Positions 35,137 through 44,120 of a stretch of 47,838 bases of DNA are shown one piece after another (within the stretch, counting starts at the first letter, position 1; the number at the start of each line of letters is the position of its first letter). A program made the position numbers and the translations under genes. Origin of the DNA: Vicingaceae bacterium (GTDB lineage: Bacteria > Bacteroidota > Bacteroidia > Flavobacteriales_E > Vicingaceae); the NCBI GenBank assembly GCA_028336925.1, contig JAOKVV010000009.1, forward strand, positions 1-47,838, in the 5' to 3' direction. The notes under the pieces are model-generated. The model was given only the letters and a program-made list of their open reading frames with translations, was not told the origin of the DNA and ran no database searches.

Positions 35137-35144
35137 CAAAAGTA
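35137..35144 (-). promoter_or_regulatory. -7 box for the small lipoprotein gene
   Basis: The minus-strand octamer TACTTTTG matches TAnnTTTG, ending 21 nt before the ATG. Confidence 0.45.
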
Positions 35145-35173
35145 ACCCATAAAAGATTACGAATAAAACCATT

Positions 35174-37114
35174 TTAATCACTTACAGAATAATTTTCTGT
35201 TTCCTTTCCTAAAAATTTGATAATAAAATATAGTACACCTACCCCGACAGGTAAACAAATCCAAGATGAGATACCCAATGCTGATGGTATAATTCCTATA
35301 ACGATTGCCACAACGCCAACCGTCAAAGCATAAGGCATTTGTGTTTTTACATGGTCTATGTGGTTACACGAACTCGCTAACGAGCTAAGTATTGTGGTAT
35401 CTGAAATAGGGGAGCAGTGGTCACCAAGTACTGAACCTGCTAGAACGGATGCAACTACATTATGGAAAATATCGAGTGAAGCTTCGTAATCCATTCCCGT
35501 TTCTTGGCAAATACTCCATGCGGCAGGCATCATTAGAGGATACAAAATAGCCATTGTTCCCCATGAAGATCCGGTAGAAAAAGCTACTAATGCGGCAACT
35601 ACAAATGTAATGGCTGGCAATAACCAAGGACTTACATTGTCGGATAATAATTGGGTTAAAAAATCAGCGGTATGCATATCATCGGTAATTTTTGCAAGGC
35701 CCCAAGCCAGAACTAAAATCACAATTGCAGACATCATGGTTTTAAAGCCTGTTAATGTAGCCTGAATGGTTTCTTCTAGGTTCATTATTTTCTGACTAAC
35801 GGTCATCATTACCGATATAATTAATGATAAAAGCGATGCCCAAAGTAAGGCTTGATAGGAATCTGCACCACCAATTATTGCCGATAGTTTTTTGCTAATT
35901 GACAAAGAAGCATCGTGCCATACTGTGCTATCCCATCCGGTATAAAGTAACCCAATTATAGTTCCTAAAATGATGATAAATATGGGGATAGCAGCATTAT
36001 ACCATTTACTTTTTGCGCCTTCTACCATGTTGAGCTCTTCGACTTCATTAGAAGCTACGTTTCCATCTTTTTTTACGATTACTCGTGATACTTCGCCAGT
36101 AGTTCTTGCCCTAGTTTCAGATTTTAACATTGGTCCAAAATCTTTATTCATTAAGATGAGCATCAAAATGAAAATCAAGGTGAGGATAGGGTAAAAAGAA
36201 TAGCTCAATGAATTGATAAATGTAGCATATACACCTTCATTTAAACCTTCTATGCTCTTTATACCACTTTCTATGTAGCTCAGTTCAGCTCCAATCCAAG
36301 TAGTTACAAAAGCAATAGCTGCGATAGGTGCTGCAGTGGAATCTACAATATAAGCTAGTTTCTCTCTAGAAACTCTAAGCCTATCCGTTACCGGGCGCAT
36401 GGTGTTTCCTACAACTAGCGTATTTGCATAGTCATCGAAAAAAATAGTAATTCCTAAAAACCATGTGGATAATTGAGCCGTTTTGGACGTTTTTGCAAAA
36501 GGAGAGATCTTATCGACTACGCCTTGCATTCCACCATTTTTAGAAATAATGGCTACGATAGCACCGATTATCATTGAAAAAAGGATAATGGAAATATGTC
36601 CTCCATCATTAATAGCACCAAGCAGGTAGGTGTCAATGGTTCGCATAAATCCATAGATTAATCCCCAAACGCCATCGCTATAAACGCTTAAAATTACAGC
36701 GCCGAAAAATATACCCAACAGTAAAGCACTAACCACTTCTTTAAAAACTAAAGCAATCAATATAGCTATAATAGGAGGCAATATAGAAAGCCATAAAGGA
36801 ACAGGGTTTATTTCTTTTTCTATTAAATGTGTTTGATATTCAAGTGTAATTATTTTTTTATCTTCTAAAGTAAACGGTATTTCACCTTTTCCATAAATTA
36901 CAGATAATTCATAAGGTGCACCATTATAATAGATTGAAAACTCGCCTGAGGTGTCTTTTTTAAGATCAATTGCTATCGTCTGCTCTACACCTTTAATGGT
37001 ATAGATAGGAAATTCGGCATCAAATTGAGTAAACTGATCAGCTAAAGTAATCTTAGGTAGGAAAAAGAACAGTATTCCTGTAATGAGAAGGCGGATATAT
37101 TTTGTCATGAACAT
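35174..37114 (-). CDS. NhaC-family Na+/H+ antiporter with exported N-terminal domain
   Basis: 646 residues. A signal-like helix (about 5-25) is followed by a soluble beta-rich segment of some 80 residues (about 27-108), then the NhaC/ArsB-type membrane domain, starting with PLWLSILPPIIAILIALV. Conserved parts include FFDDYANTLVVGNTMRPVTD near 226-245 and GDHCSPISDTTILSS near 570-584, both family hallmarks. It exchanges Na+ for H+ (or a related pair). The N-terminal extension is not part of the classical NhaC and may face the periplasm. No operon partner. Confidence 0.85.
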   Translation of the reverse strand: MFMTKYIRLLITGILFFFLPKITLADQFTQFDAEFPIYTIKGVEQTIAIDLKKDTSGEFSIYYNGAPYELSVIYGKGEIPFTLEDKKIITLEYQTHLIEKEINPVPLWLSILPPIIAILIALVFKEVVSALLLGIFFGAVILSVYSDGVWGLIYGFMRTIDTYLLGAINDGGHISIILFSMIIGAIVAIISKNGGMQGVVDKISPFAKTSKTAQLSTWFLGITIFFDDYANTLVVGNTMRPVTDRLRVSREKLAYIVDSTAAPIAAIAFVTTWIGAELSYIESGIKSIEGLNEGVYATFINSLSYSFYPILTLIFILMLILMNKDFGPMLKSETRARTTGEVSRVIVKKDGNVASNEVEELNMVEGAKSKWYNAAIPIFIIILGTIIGLLYTGWDSTVWHDASLSISKKLSAIIGGADSYQALLWASLLSLIISVMMTVSQKIMNLEETIQATLTGFKTMMSAIVILVLAWGLAKITDDMHTADFLTQLLSDNVSPWLLPAITFVVAALVAFSTGSSWGTMAILYPLMMPAAWSICQETGMDYEASLDIFHNVVASVLAGSVLGDHCSPISDTTILSSLASSCNHIDHVKTQMPYALTVGVVAIVIGIIPSALGISSWICLPVGVGVLYFIIKFLGKETENYSVSD

Positions 37115-37175
37115 ATAAATGAATGGTAAATATATTAAATCGAATTCATCTACCTAGTATGGATAGTGTATTTCG

Positions 37176-37183
37176 TAGCTTTG
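37176..37183 (+). promoter_or_regulatory. -7 box abutting the flavoprotein start (leaderless)
   Basis: TAGCTTTG matches TAnnTTTG and ends 4 nt before the GTG start at 37188, so transcription would begin at or next to the start codon. Confidence 0.5.
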
Positions 37184-37187
37184 TACC

Positions 37188-38414
37188 GTGAGCGATTCAA
37201 ATCAAATAGCAGTAATAGGTGGAGGAGCCGCGGGCTTTTTTACCGCAATTAATATCAAGGAGATTAATCCATCTTTAAAGGTGGTTATTTATGAGAAAAC
37301 GAATCAAGTGCTTACGAAAGTAAAAGTAAGTGGCGGAGGCAGATGCAATGTTACTCATGCTTGTTTCGACCCAACTGAGTTAATTAATTACTATCCAAGA
37401 GGAAAAAAAGAACTTAGAGGTCCTTTTCATCAGTTTATGACATTTGATACCATCGAATGGTTTGCCAATCATGGGATAGAGCTAAAAACAGAAGATGATG
37501 GACGTATGTTTCCTGTTAGTAATGATTCTCAAGAGGTTATTGATTGTTTTTTAAGTTTGTGTAAAAAGTATGGCATCCATATAGCCCTTAAAAAAGAAGT
37601 GGGTGCCGTCTCAAAAAGCGCTGATCAATTTCTATTAAACTTTAAAGATGGGTCGTCAAAACTTGCGGATAAGATGATTATTGCTTCGGGAGGTAATGCT
37701 AAACTAGCTGCATATGATTGGATTTCAAAGTTGGGTCATTCTATTATTCCTCCGATTCCTTCACTTTTCACCTTTAATTTACCAAAACATAACATTACAG
37801 AATTGATGGGTTTGTCAGTAGATAACGTAACGGTGAGCCTGGAGAATAGCAGCTTTGAAACAGATGGACCTTTACTAATAACTCATTGGGGCATGAGCGG
37901 ACCGGCAATATTAAAGCTATCTTCTATGGCAGCAAATGAGTTAAATAGGCGAAATTATCAGTTTGATTTTAAAGTCAACTGGTTGTTTGAGCACGATCTA
38001 GATTCAGCAAAAGAATTGATTGAAACTTATAAAGCGCAGCATCCCAAACGAACTATATTAAAGCATAAATGTGCTAATATTCCTACACGATTATGGGAGT
38101 ATTTAGTAAAGGAGAGTATTGGGAATTCTGCTATTAATTATGCAGATATCAGCAATAAATCGCTTACTCAGTTGGCTAATAACTTAGTTGCGCAGGCTTT
38201 TAAAGCAAATGGTAAAACTACTTTTAAAGAAGAATTTGTGAGTTGCGGAGGTGTTGATAATAAGTTTATTGACTTTAAAACCATGGAAAGTAAAGTTGTT
38301 CCAAACTTATATTTCGCAGGAGAAGTATTGAATATTGATGCTGTTACAGGTGGATTTAATTTTCAATCAGCTTGGACTACATCATTTATTGCCGCTAGTT
38401 CAATTGCAGGATAA
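37188..38414 (+). CDS. FAD-dependent oxidoreductase of the HI0933/YhiN family
   Basis: 408 residues from a GTG at 37188, needed because the dinucleotide-binding motif IAVIGGGAAGFFTAINI starts at residue 7. A second signature, VSGGGRCNVTHACF, lies at about 47-60, and the C-terminal FAGEVLNIDAVTGGFNFQSAWTTS-type segment near 380-400 closes the flavin site. Members are called aminoacetone oxidase-like but their substrate is not known. It stands alone, divergent from nhaC, and seems to be read from a leaderless transcript. Confidence 0.88.
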   Translation: MSDSNQIAVIGGGAAGFFTAINIKEINPSLKVVIYEKTNQVLTKVKVSGGGRCNVTHACFDPTELINYYPRGKKELRGPFHQFMTFDTIEWFANHGIELKTEDDGRMFPVSNDSQEVIDCFLSLCKKYGIHIALKKEVGAVSKSADQFLLNFKDGSSKLADKMIIASGGNAKLAAYDWISKLGHSIIPPIPSLFTFNLPKHNITELMGLSVDNVTVSLENSSFETDGPLLITHWGMSGPAILKLSSMAANELNRRNYQFDFKVNWLFEHDLDSAKELIETYKAQHPKRTILKHKCANIPTRLWEYLVKESIGNSAINYADISNKSLTQLANNLVAQAFKANGKTTFKEEFVSCGGVDNKFIDFKTMESKVVPNLYFAGEVLNIDAVTGGFNFQSAWTTSFIAASSIAG

Positions 38415-38432
38415 CACCATTTTATACGCTGT

Positions 38433-39698
38433 TTACTTTCTACTATTTTTTATCAATTCATAGAACTGCAGAAAATCGTTTTTTTGAATGACGAATGAAT
38501 GAAGTTTTGTTTTGCTGGTCCGTATAAATTCAATTAATAATACGAGCATTGATACAATTAATGAAAGAGAGGTGGCAAGAGCAACTCCTGGAGCACCCCA
38601 AGTTTTCACCAATAGGAGTGTGCCAATTATTGTGATTATAAATCCTATAAGAGCCGCTATTGTTAGCGTTTTAAATTGGCCAATACCTGAGAAGTAATGT
38701 CCAAAAATGAGAAATAGATTGAAGGCAAGTATACCCGGAGAAATCCAAAATATAATGGATTTAATTCCCATAAAATCAGCACCAAATACAAAGGTGTAGA
38801 ATTTTTCAGGTAATCCATTTAATACAAATAAGGCTAGGGTAGAGATTAAAAAAGTTAGCTTAAACAGCTTTACAGTAAGCGTTTGGTTGGCTTCATTATT
38901 TTCGCTGTTGACGATTTTAGAAAACTGAACCATAGCAATACTTCTACTAATCAACCAAATAGATTCAGCAATGGAGATAGCATTGGAATAGATTCCTAAT
39001 TCTTCCTCACCAAGCTCATTATTTATAATATAATACCCAATTCTAAAGCTTAAAAATTGCAGTGTGTAGGCAACTTGGTTGAGAATTCCATTCTTAAAAA
39101 TGGCTTTAAAAATATGAATTATTGACTCAGGTTTTTTATGATCGATTACCTTAACTAAGAAGTATGAACTAACCAAGATACCCAAACCGAATGAAACATA
39201 AAGTGCCAATAAGTAGTTATCCAATGAAGCGGATCCGCTAAATTTAAAAAAGTAAATTAGAACAAGAAATAGGCTAATTGATTTTAAAATGCCAACTCCG
39301 TTATTTTGACCTATTTTCTCTTTTCCGATTAAAATCGCAAGATTCACTGCTGTAAAGCCTTCAATTAAAGAGAGAAGAGCAATTGATAATACCCATTCTT
39401 GATCAATTCCAATCGAGAAAAAGGTTAAAGATAAATACCCAACTAATGCAATGATAACGCACCATACGTAAGAAATTTGAAGAAGCTGTCTTGTTGACTT
39501 TCTGGGTGTAAAATAGACAATAGGAGCACCACCGATCAGGTTTCCGAATATTAAGATGATTGCTACAGTAGTAATTATGAGGCTCGCTTCCCCTTTTCCT
39601 TCAGGGCCTAAATAATGCGAAAGCAAGACAATGACCAAAAAATTGAGAATAGCTCCTAGTAGTTTGGCCCCAAAAGTTCCGAGCGTACTTTTTAGCAT
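38433..39698 (-). CDS. Polysaccharide flippase / oligosaccharide export membrane protein (Wzx-like)
   Basis: 421 residues with about twelve membrane helices and the N-terminal pattern FGAKLLGAILNFLVIVLLSHYLGPEGKG at about 9-36, typical of the MviN/MATE-related flippase superfamily. It would move lipid-linked glycan units across the inner membrane. No glycosyltransferases lie beside it; the two broken ones are 7 kb away. It converges with the flavoprotein gene. Confidence 0.85.
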   Translation of the reverse strand: MLKSTLGTFGAKLLGAILNFLVIVLLSHYLGPEGKGEASLIITTVAIILIFGNLIGGAPIVYFTPRKSTRQLLQISYVWCVIIALVGYLSLTFFSIGIDQEWVLSIALLSLIEGFTAVNLAILIGKEKIGQNNGVGILKSISLFLVLIYFFKFSGSASLDNYLLALYVSFGLGILVSSYFLVKVIDHKKPESIIHIFKAIFKNGILNQVAYTLQFLSFRIGYYIINNELGEEELGIYSNAISIAESIWLISRSIAMVQFSKIVNSENNEANQTLTVKLFKLTFLISTLALFVLNGLPEKFYTFVFGADFMGIKSIIFWISPGILAFNLFLIFGHYFSGIGQFKTLTIAALIGFIITIIGTLLLVKTWGAPGVALATSLSLIVSMLVLLIEFIRTSKTKLHSFVIQKNDFLQFYELIKNSRK

Positions 39699-39773
39699 AA
39701 ATAATTAAGTATTCTTGATAAAATTATGCGGTAAACTTACATAAACTTTAATGTGACTCAAAAAGTATATAAG

Positions 39774-40310
39774 TTACCATTCTTTTCTTATTTGATAGTA
39801 AATTGGCATCACGACGCCTCCTAAGAGTGACTTAAAAACGGCTGCCAAAATAAATGGTTTAAAGCCATATTGGTAAGCAGTTTCTAAATTATGTATCAAA
39901 TAAATCCCTATTGTTCCGCAAAGAAGAATTATGAAATGGCCGACTAAGAACGCTAACGTATTTTTTCCAAAAGAGCGATCGAATCCTTTTTTTTTAAGTA
40001 AGCCAACCACAATAATGGCAATAATAAAACCAACAAAATAGCCACCTGAGCCATCAAGAAAATGGTTGAATCCTGAAGCGCCTCCCGCAAAAATAGGTGC
40101 ACCTAGTAAGCCTGCTATTAAATATATAGATACTGTTATACCACCTATAATCCATCCACAACATATACCGACAGAAATAATAGCAAAAGATTGACCTGAG
40201 AATGGAATGCCGCCTGGTAAGTCAAATGAAATTTGGGCGCAAAGAGAAATGAAGAGAAAAGCAATTATAATAACACCTATTGCTGAAATGAAATTAATTT
40301 TTTCCTTCAC
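39774..40310 (-). CDS. bioY: Biotin transporter BioY (substrate-binding ECF S component)
   Basis: 178 residues with about six membrane helices. It contains IPFSGQSFAIISVGICCGWIIGG at about 35-57 and LLGAPIFAGGASGFNHFLDGSGGYFVGF near 68-95, the BioY signature. BioY binds biotin with high affinity and may act with or without the ECF ATPase module, which is not adjacent. It overlaps the upstream secreted-protein gene by 17 nt. Confidence 0.9.
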   Translation of the reverse strand: MKEKINFISAIGVIIIAFLFISLCAQISFDLPGGIPFSGQSFAIISVGICCGWIIGGITVSIYLIAGLLGAPIFAGGASGFNHFLDGSGGYFVGFIIAIIVVGLLKKKGFDRSFGKNTLAFLVGHFIILLCGTIGIYLIHNLETAYQYGFKPFILAAVFKSLLGGVVMPIYYQIRKEW

Positions 40311-40710
40311 AACCAGCTACTTTTTTGATTGAAACGTTATTGAATTCTAGTTTAAATTCTTCAGAAGTTACTAATTCTTCTGTTTTGCCTTCAGAATTCA
40401 ATAAAAGGCCATTATATTCACCTCTAACTGTCTTTTTGGCTTCTATGCAATAGTTTTCTATAAGCGTTGTTCCGTCTAGCATTCCATTGATATAGTAATC
40501 AACAGCGAATGAAACGGAAACAGCTGAATCATTTCTATTCTTTAATTTAATTGCTAATTCTAGATTACTGTCTGTATCGAAAAGCACTGTATTTCTCCAC
40601 TTATAAGAAAGTGCTACATTATTTAGTGTATTAACCGCTGTGTAGGAGTATTGCGCTGATGCAATTAATCCTAATAAAGTAATTGATAACAAGAGTATAA
40701 ACTTTTTCAT
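40294..40710 (-). CDS. Small secreted hypothetical protein
   Basis: 138 residues with a signal peptide (about 1-19, ending IASAQ). The mature part looks all-beta, with alternating polar and hydrophobic residues, and has two cysteines (in NYCIEAKK and VAGCEGKN), which could form a disulfide. I do not recognise the family. It heads a two-gene operon and overlaps bioY. Confidence 0.7.
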   Translation of the reverse strand: MKKFILLLSITLLGLIASAQYSYTAVNTLNNVALSYKWRNTVLFDTDSNLELAIKLKNRNDSAVSVSFAVDYYINGMLDGTTLIENYCIEAKKTVRGEYNGLLLNSEGKTEELVTSEEFKLEFNNVSIKKVAGCEGKN

Positions 40711-40736
40711 ATTGGGATTTTTTCGGTTAGGAGCTA

Positions 40737-40744
40737 CAAAATTA
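40737..40744 (-). promoter_or_regulatory. -7 box for the secreted protein/bioY operon
   Basis: The minus-strand octamer TAATTTTG matches TAnnTTTG, ending 26 nt before the ATG. Confidence 0.4.
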
Positions 40745-40831
40745 CATTTATAAGAAATACAATTAATATTTGTTAGCGATAAAATCAGTTTTTTTATTCA
40801 TATTTGATGAAATAAATAAAGAATAATTGTA

Positions 40832-40839
40832 TATCTTTG
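40832..40839 (+). promoter_or_regulatory. -7 box for rpmB
   Basis: TATCTTTG matches TAnnTTTG, 39 nt upstream of the rpmB ATG. A TTTG at 40803-40806 could serve as -33 but is 25 nt away, longer than usual. Confidence 0.5.
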
Positions 40840-40878
40840 CCGACCGAAAAACAGTACAACTATATAAAGTAAGAAACC

Positions 40879-41115
40879 ATGTCAAGAGTTTGTCAATTAA
40901 CAGGAAAAAAAGTGATGGTAGGGAATAACGTTTCTCACTCTAAAACTAGAACTAAAAGAAAATTCTACCCAAACTTATTTACTCGTAAGTTTTATAATGA
41001 GACTACTGGTGAGTGGGTTACTTTAAAAGTTTCTGCATCTGCAATAAGAAATATCAATAAAAAAGGATTAGAAGCTTGTATCAAAGAAGCAAAAGTTAAA
41101 GGCTTTATGAAATAA
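40879..41115 (+). CDS. rpmB: 50S ribosomal protein L28
   Basis: 78 residues, standard bL28. The N-terminus reads [29 protein letters not shown], with the conserved CQLTGK and NNVSHS blocks. It is a large-subunit protein near the E site. It is followed by a terminator, so it is not cotranscribed with rpmG, although both lie within 2 kb. Confidence 0.97.
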   Translation: MSRVCQLTGKKVMVGNNVSHSKTRTKRKFYPNLFTRKFYNETTGEWVTLKVSASAIRNINKKGLEACIKEAKVKGFMK

Positions 41116-41132
41116 GGTTATTATAATATTAT

Positions 41133-41168
41133 AAAAACGTTGTTACCTTAGTAGCAACGTTTTTTTTT
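41133..41168 (+). terminator. rpmB terminator
   Basis: A stem of at least 10 bp (41133-41142 with 41155-41164) and a long T run, directly before the aminopeptidase gene. Confidence 0.85.
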
Positions 41169-41180
41169 GTCCTAATTTTT

Positions 41181-42596
41181 ATGAATAAAAGACTCTTATT
41201 TATCGTATTGTGTTTCTTTTTGTCGGTTTCAATTCAAGCTCAAGAAGGAACTAATATAAATCATTTAGCCCAATATCAGTATGATACTGACCGGTTGTCG
41301 ATTGAATTTTGCCAAAATAGAAGAACTGCTTTGCGGAATCTGATGGCTGAAAATTCAGTAGCGGTGATTGGATCAAATCCGATTAGGAATAGAGCGAATG
41401 ATGTAGACTTTCAATACCATCCATATCCTAATTTCTATTACTTAACTAGTTTTAAGGAGCCCAATGCAGTATTGATATTGTTTCAATCCCCAATTACTTA
41501 TAAAGGGAGTTTAATTACCGAGTTATTATTGCTTCAAAGTAGAGATCCCAAAAGTGAAGTTTGGGATGGAAGAAGGCTAGGAGTTACTCATGTTGATACT
41601 TTTTTAGGAATAGATCATGCAGAAGCAATTACAGATTTTCAATTTAAGGAGATTTCATGGACCAACTTTGATCAAGTATTCTATGAAAAAAATAACTTAT
41701 TGATAGATGAGAATAGAAAGGTCAATGAAGATTTGAATCAATTTAAACGAGGTTTTATCGATGTACTAAAAAAGCGAAAGGTAAAGTCTAATGGTGATCA
41801 GTTGACAAAAAGCTTAGCGATATTAAGGGAAGTAAAGCTTGATGAAGAGATGACTTTTCTGCAAAAAGCCATAGATATCACTTGTAAAGCACAAATAGAA
41901 TTGATGAAATCGTTGAAGGCAGGAATGGCCGAATATCAATCGGAGGCTATTTTAGAATATGTCTTCAAAGTAGAGGGTGCGGAATATCCTGGGTTTCCAT
42001 CTATACAAGGAGGTGGGGAAAATAGCTGTATTTTACATTATACCACTAATCGGAAAGTGCTTAATAATGAACATCTTTTGGTAAGTGATGTAGGAGCAGA
42101 GTATCGAGGATATACCGCTGATGTAACACGAACCTTGCCAGTGGATGGAGTTTTTTCGGAAGAAGAGAAAGAAATATACAACTTGGTTTTAAAAGCGCAG
42201 AATGCAGGGATAAGAGCTGCATTAGCCGGAAACTCTTTCGGGGCTACTAATCAAGCAGCAACTGAAGTAATAGCAGATGGATTAGTAAAGTTGGGTATAA
42301 TTACCAATCGAAAACAAGTGCGAACTTATTTTATGCACGGCACCTCTCATTATTTAGGATTAGATGTACACGATTTAGGAACGTTTGGGCCATTAAAATC
42401 AGGAAACGTGATAACAGTAGAGCCTGGAATATATATTGCAGCAGGTTCAGATTGTGATCCTAAATGGTGGGATATTGGTGTACGAATAGAAGACGATATT
42501 TTAATAACAGATGGCGAACCTATTAATTTGTCAAAAGTAGCACCTCGAACGGTGAAAGAGATTGAAGAAATGATGAAATTAGAGTCTAAATTTTAA
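41181..42596 (+). CDS. Exported Xaa-Pro aminopeptidase (aminopeptidase P family)
   Basis: 471 residues with a signal peptide (about 1-20, ending SIQAQ). The creatinase-fold metallopeptidase domain shows all five dimetal ligands: D303 and D314 (SDVGAEYRGYTADVTR), H386 or H390 (MHGTSHYLGLDVHD), E414 (TVEPGIYI) and E437 (GVRIEDD). It removes the N-terminal residue from peptides with proline at position 2. The signal peptide places it in the periplasm or outside the cell, unlike cytoplasmic PepP. The start is 12 nt after the rpmB terminator. Confidence 0.92.
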   Translation: MNKRLLFIVLCFFLSVSIQAQEGTNINHLAQYQYDTDRLSIEFCQNRRTALRNLMAENSVAVIGSNPIRNRANDVDFQYHPYPNFYYLTSFKEPNAVLILFQSPITYKGSLITELLLLQSRDPKSEVWDGRRLGVTHVDTFLGIDHAEAITDFQFKEISWTNFDQVFYEKNNLLIDENRKVNEDLNQFKRGFIDVLKKRKVKSNGDQLTKSLAILREVKLDEEMTFLQKAIDITCKAQIELMKSLKAGMAEYQSEAILEYVFKVEGAEYPGFPSIQGGGENSCILHYTTNRKVLNNEHLLVSDVGAEYRGYTADVTRTLPVDGVFSEEEKEIYNLVLKAQNAGIRAALAGNSFGATNQAATEVIADGLVKLGIITNRKQVRTYFMHGTSHYLGLDVHDLGTFGPLKSGNVITVEPGIYIAAGSDCDPKWWDIGVRIEDDILITDGEPINLSKVAPRTVKEIEEMMKLESKF

Positions 42597-42617
42597 TTGA
42601 AAAATTTTACTAAAAGA

Positions 42618-42649
42618 TTGGTAGGATAAGAGATTATTAACTAAATTTG
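42618..42649 (+). promoter_or_regulatory. Promoter of rpmG-DUF4295
   Basis: TTG at 42618-42620 and TAAATTTG at 42642-42649 with a 21-nt spacer: complete Bacteroidota promoter. Leader of about 20 nt. Confidence 0.6.
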
Positions 42650-42674
42650 CACCTTCTATAAAATAAATAGATCA

Positions 42675-42863
42675 ATGGCTAAAAAAGGAAAAGGAAACAG
42701 AGTCCAAATTATTTTGGAATGTACGGAGCACAAAGAGAGTGGCTTAGCGGGTACTTCTCGTTATATCTCTACGAAGAATAGAAAAAATACTCCTGAAAGA
42801 ATGGAGCTAAAAAAATACAACCCGATCATGAAAAAGATGACGGTTCATAAAGAAATTAAGTAA
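42675..42863 (+). CDS. rpmG: 50S ribosomal protein L33
   Basis: 62 residues. bL33 features: [24 protein letters not shown] and the lysine-rich [16 protein letters not shown] ending. Only one cysteine is left (C18 in LECTEH), so it is the zinc-free type. It is followed after 12 nt by the DUF4295 gene. Confidence 0.96.
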   Translation: MAKKGKGNRVQIILECTEHKESGLAGTSRYISTKNRKNTPERMELKKYNPIMKKMTVHKEIK

Positions 42864-42875
42864 AAGTTATTAGTT

Positions 42876-43028
42876 ATGGCTAAGAAAGTAGTAGCATCGT
42901 TACAGAAACAAGGAGCAAAGAGTTTTACTAAAGTTATCAAAATGGTGAAGTCTGAAAAGACTGGATCTTATGCTTTTAAGCAAGAGATTATACCTAATGA
43001 TACTGTGAACGACTTCTTTAAGAAGTAA
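42876..43028 (+). CDS. DUF4295 small ribosome-associated protein
   Basis: 50 residues, basic: it opens MAKKVVASLQKQGAKSFTKV and ends NDTVNDFFKK. This short gene between rpmG and ftsY is conserved in the phylum. I recall that this protein was found as an extra large-subunit ribosomal protein of Bacteroidota (bL38) in ribosome structures, but I could not check that. It shares the rpmG promoter and is closed by a terminator. Confidence 0.9.
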   Translation: MAKKVVASLQKQGAKSFTKVIKMVKSEKTGSYAFKQEIIPNDTVNDFFKK

Positions 43029-43052
43029 GCGTTTCTTTACATAAAAATAGTT

Positions 43053-43083
43053 AGCTTCTTTCGATTCGGAGGAAGCTTTTTTT
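43053..43083 (+). terminator. Terminator of rpmG-DUF4295
   Basis: A 10-bp stem with G-U pairs (43053-43062 with 43068-43077), a 5-nt loop and seven T, 10 nt before the ftsY start. Confidence 0.8.
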
Positions 43084-43093
43084 ATATATACCT

Positions 43094-44047
43094 ATGGGAA
43101 TATTTGATATTTTTTCCAAAAAAAAGAAAGAACATTTAGACGAAGGTTTGTCAAAAACCAAAGAGAGTTTCTTTGGTAAACTCAGCAGAGCTGTAGTTGG
43201 TAAATCTAAAGTGGATGACGAAGTTTTAGATAACTTAGAAGAAATCTTAGTTACATCTGATGTTGGGGTAAATACAACCCTAAAAATTATTGAGCGAATA
43301 CAGGCGCGAGTGGCCAGAGATAAGTTTATTAATACCTCAGAGTTAAACACCATCTTAAGCGAAGAAATAGTAGCGCTTTTAGCGGAGAATAATACAGGAG
43401 ATTATGACCAGTTCTCTGTCCCAAAAGATAAAAAGCCTTATGTAATAATGGTGGTTGGCGTCAATGGTGTTGGAAAAACAACTACTATTGGTAAACTAGC
43501 GCATCAATTAAAACAAACAGGCCATAAAGTATTGCTGGGCGCTGCAGATACATTTAGAGCCGCTGCGGTAGATCAATTAAAAATTTGGGGAGAACGTGTA
43601 GATGTTCCTGTGGTAACACAAGGAATGGGAGCTGATCCGGCATCTGTAGCTTTTGATGCTTTACAGTCTGCGATTAGTCAAGAAGCCGATGTAGTGATAA
43701 TTGATACAGCAGGTCGTTTGCATAATAAAGTTAACTTAATGAACGAGTTGACTAAAATCAAACGGGTGATGCAAAAGTTAGTTCCTGATGCACCTCACGA
43801 AATATTATTGGTTTTGGATGCTTCTACAGGTCAAAATGCATTTGAGCAAGCCAAACAATTTACCTTAGCAACAGAAGTGAATGCTTTAGCATTGACCAAG
43901 CTAGATGGAACAGCTAAAGGTGGTGTAGTTATCGGAATTTCAGACCAATTTAAAATTCCAGTAAAATACATTGGTGTAGGAGAAGGTATAGATCATTTAC
44001 AAGTATTCAACCGCAAACTGTTTGTAGATAGCTTGTTTAACGATTGA
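43094..44047 (+). CDS. ftsY: Signal recognition particle receptor FtsY
   Basis: 317 residues: NG-domain only, with no long acidic A domain. The P-loop is GVNGVGKTTTIGKLAHQ near 121-137, followed by the DTFRAAAVDQLKIW and DTAGRLHNKVNLMNEL motifs and the closing LTKLDGTAKGGV. It binds the SRP (Ffh) to dock ribosomes at the membrane. Its start lies just after a terminator, so it needs a promoter of its own, which I do not see clearly; read-through is possible. Confidence 0.95.
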   Translation: MGIFDIFSKKKKEHLDEGLSKTKESFFGKLSRAVVGKSKVDDEVLDNLEEILVTSDVGVNTTLKIIERIQARVARDKFINTSELNTILSEEIVALLAENNTGDYDQFSVPKDKKPYVIMVVGVNGVGKTTTIGKLAHQLKQTGHKVLLGAADTFRAAAVDQLKIWGERVDVPVVTQGMGADPASVAFDALQSAISQEADVVIIDTAGRLHNKVNLMNELTKIKRVMQKLVPDAPHEILLVLDASTGQNAFEQAKQFTLATEVNALALTKLDGTAKGGVVIGISDQFKIPVKYIGVGEGIDHLQVFNRKLFVDSLFND

Positions 44048-44069
44048 TAAAAATATTTTGGATTGAGTT

Positions 44070-44114
44070 AAAGGTCTGATCGTTAATGAGAATTAATTAT
44101 CAGGCCTTTTTTTT
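44070..44114 (+). terminator. ftsY terminator
   Basis: A 10-bp stem with one G-U pair (44071-44080 with 44099-44108), an 18-nt loop and a T run. Confidence 0.75.
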
Positions 44115-44120
44115 GGATTC

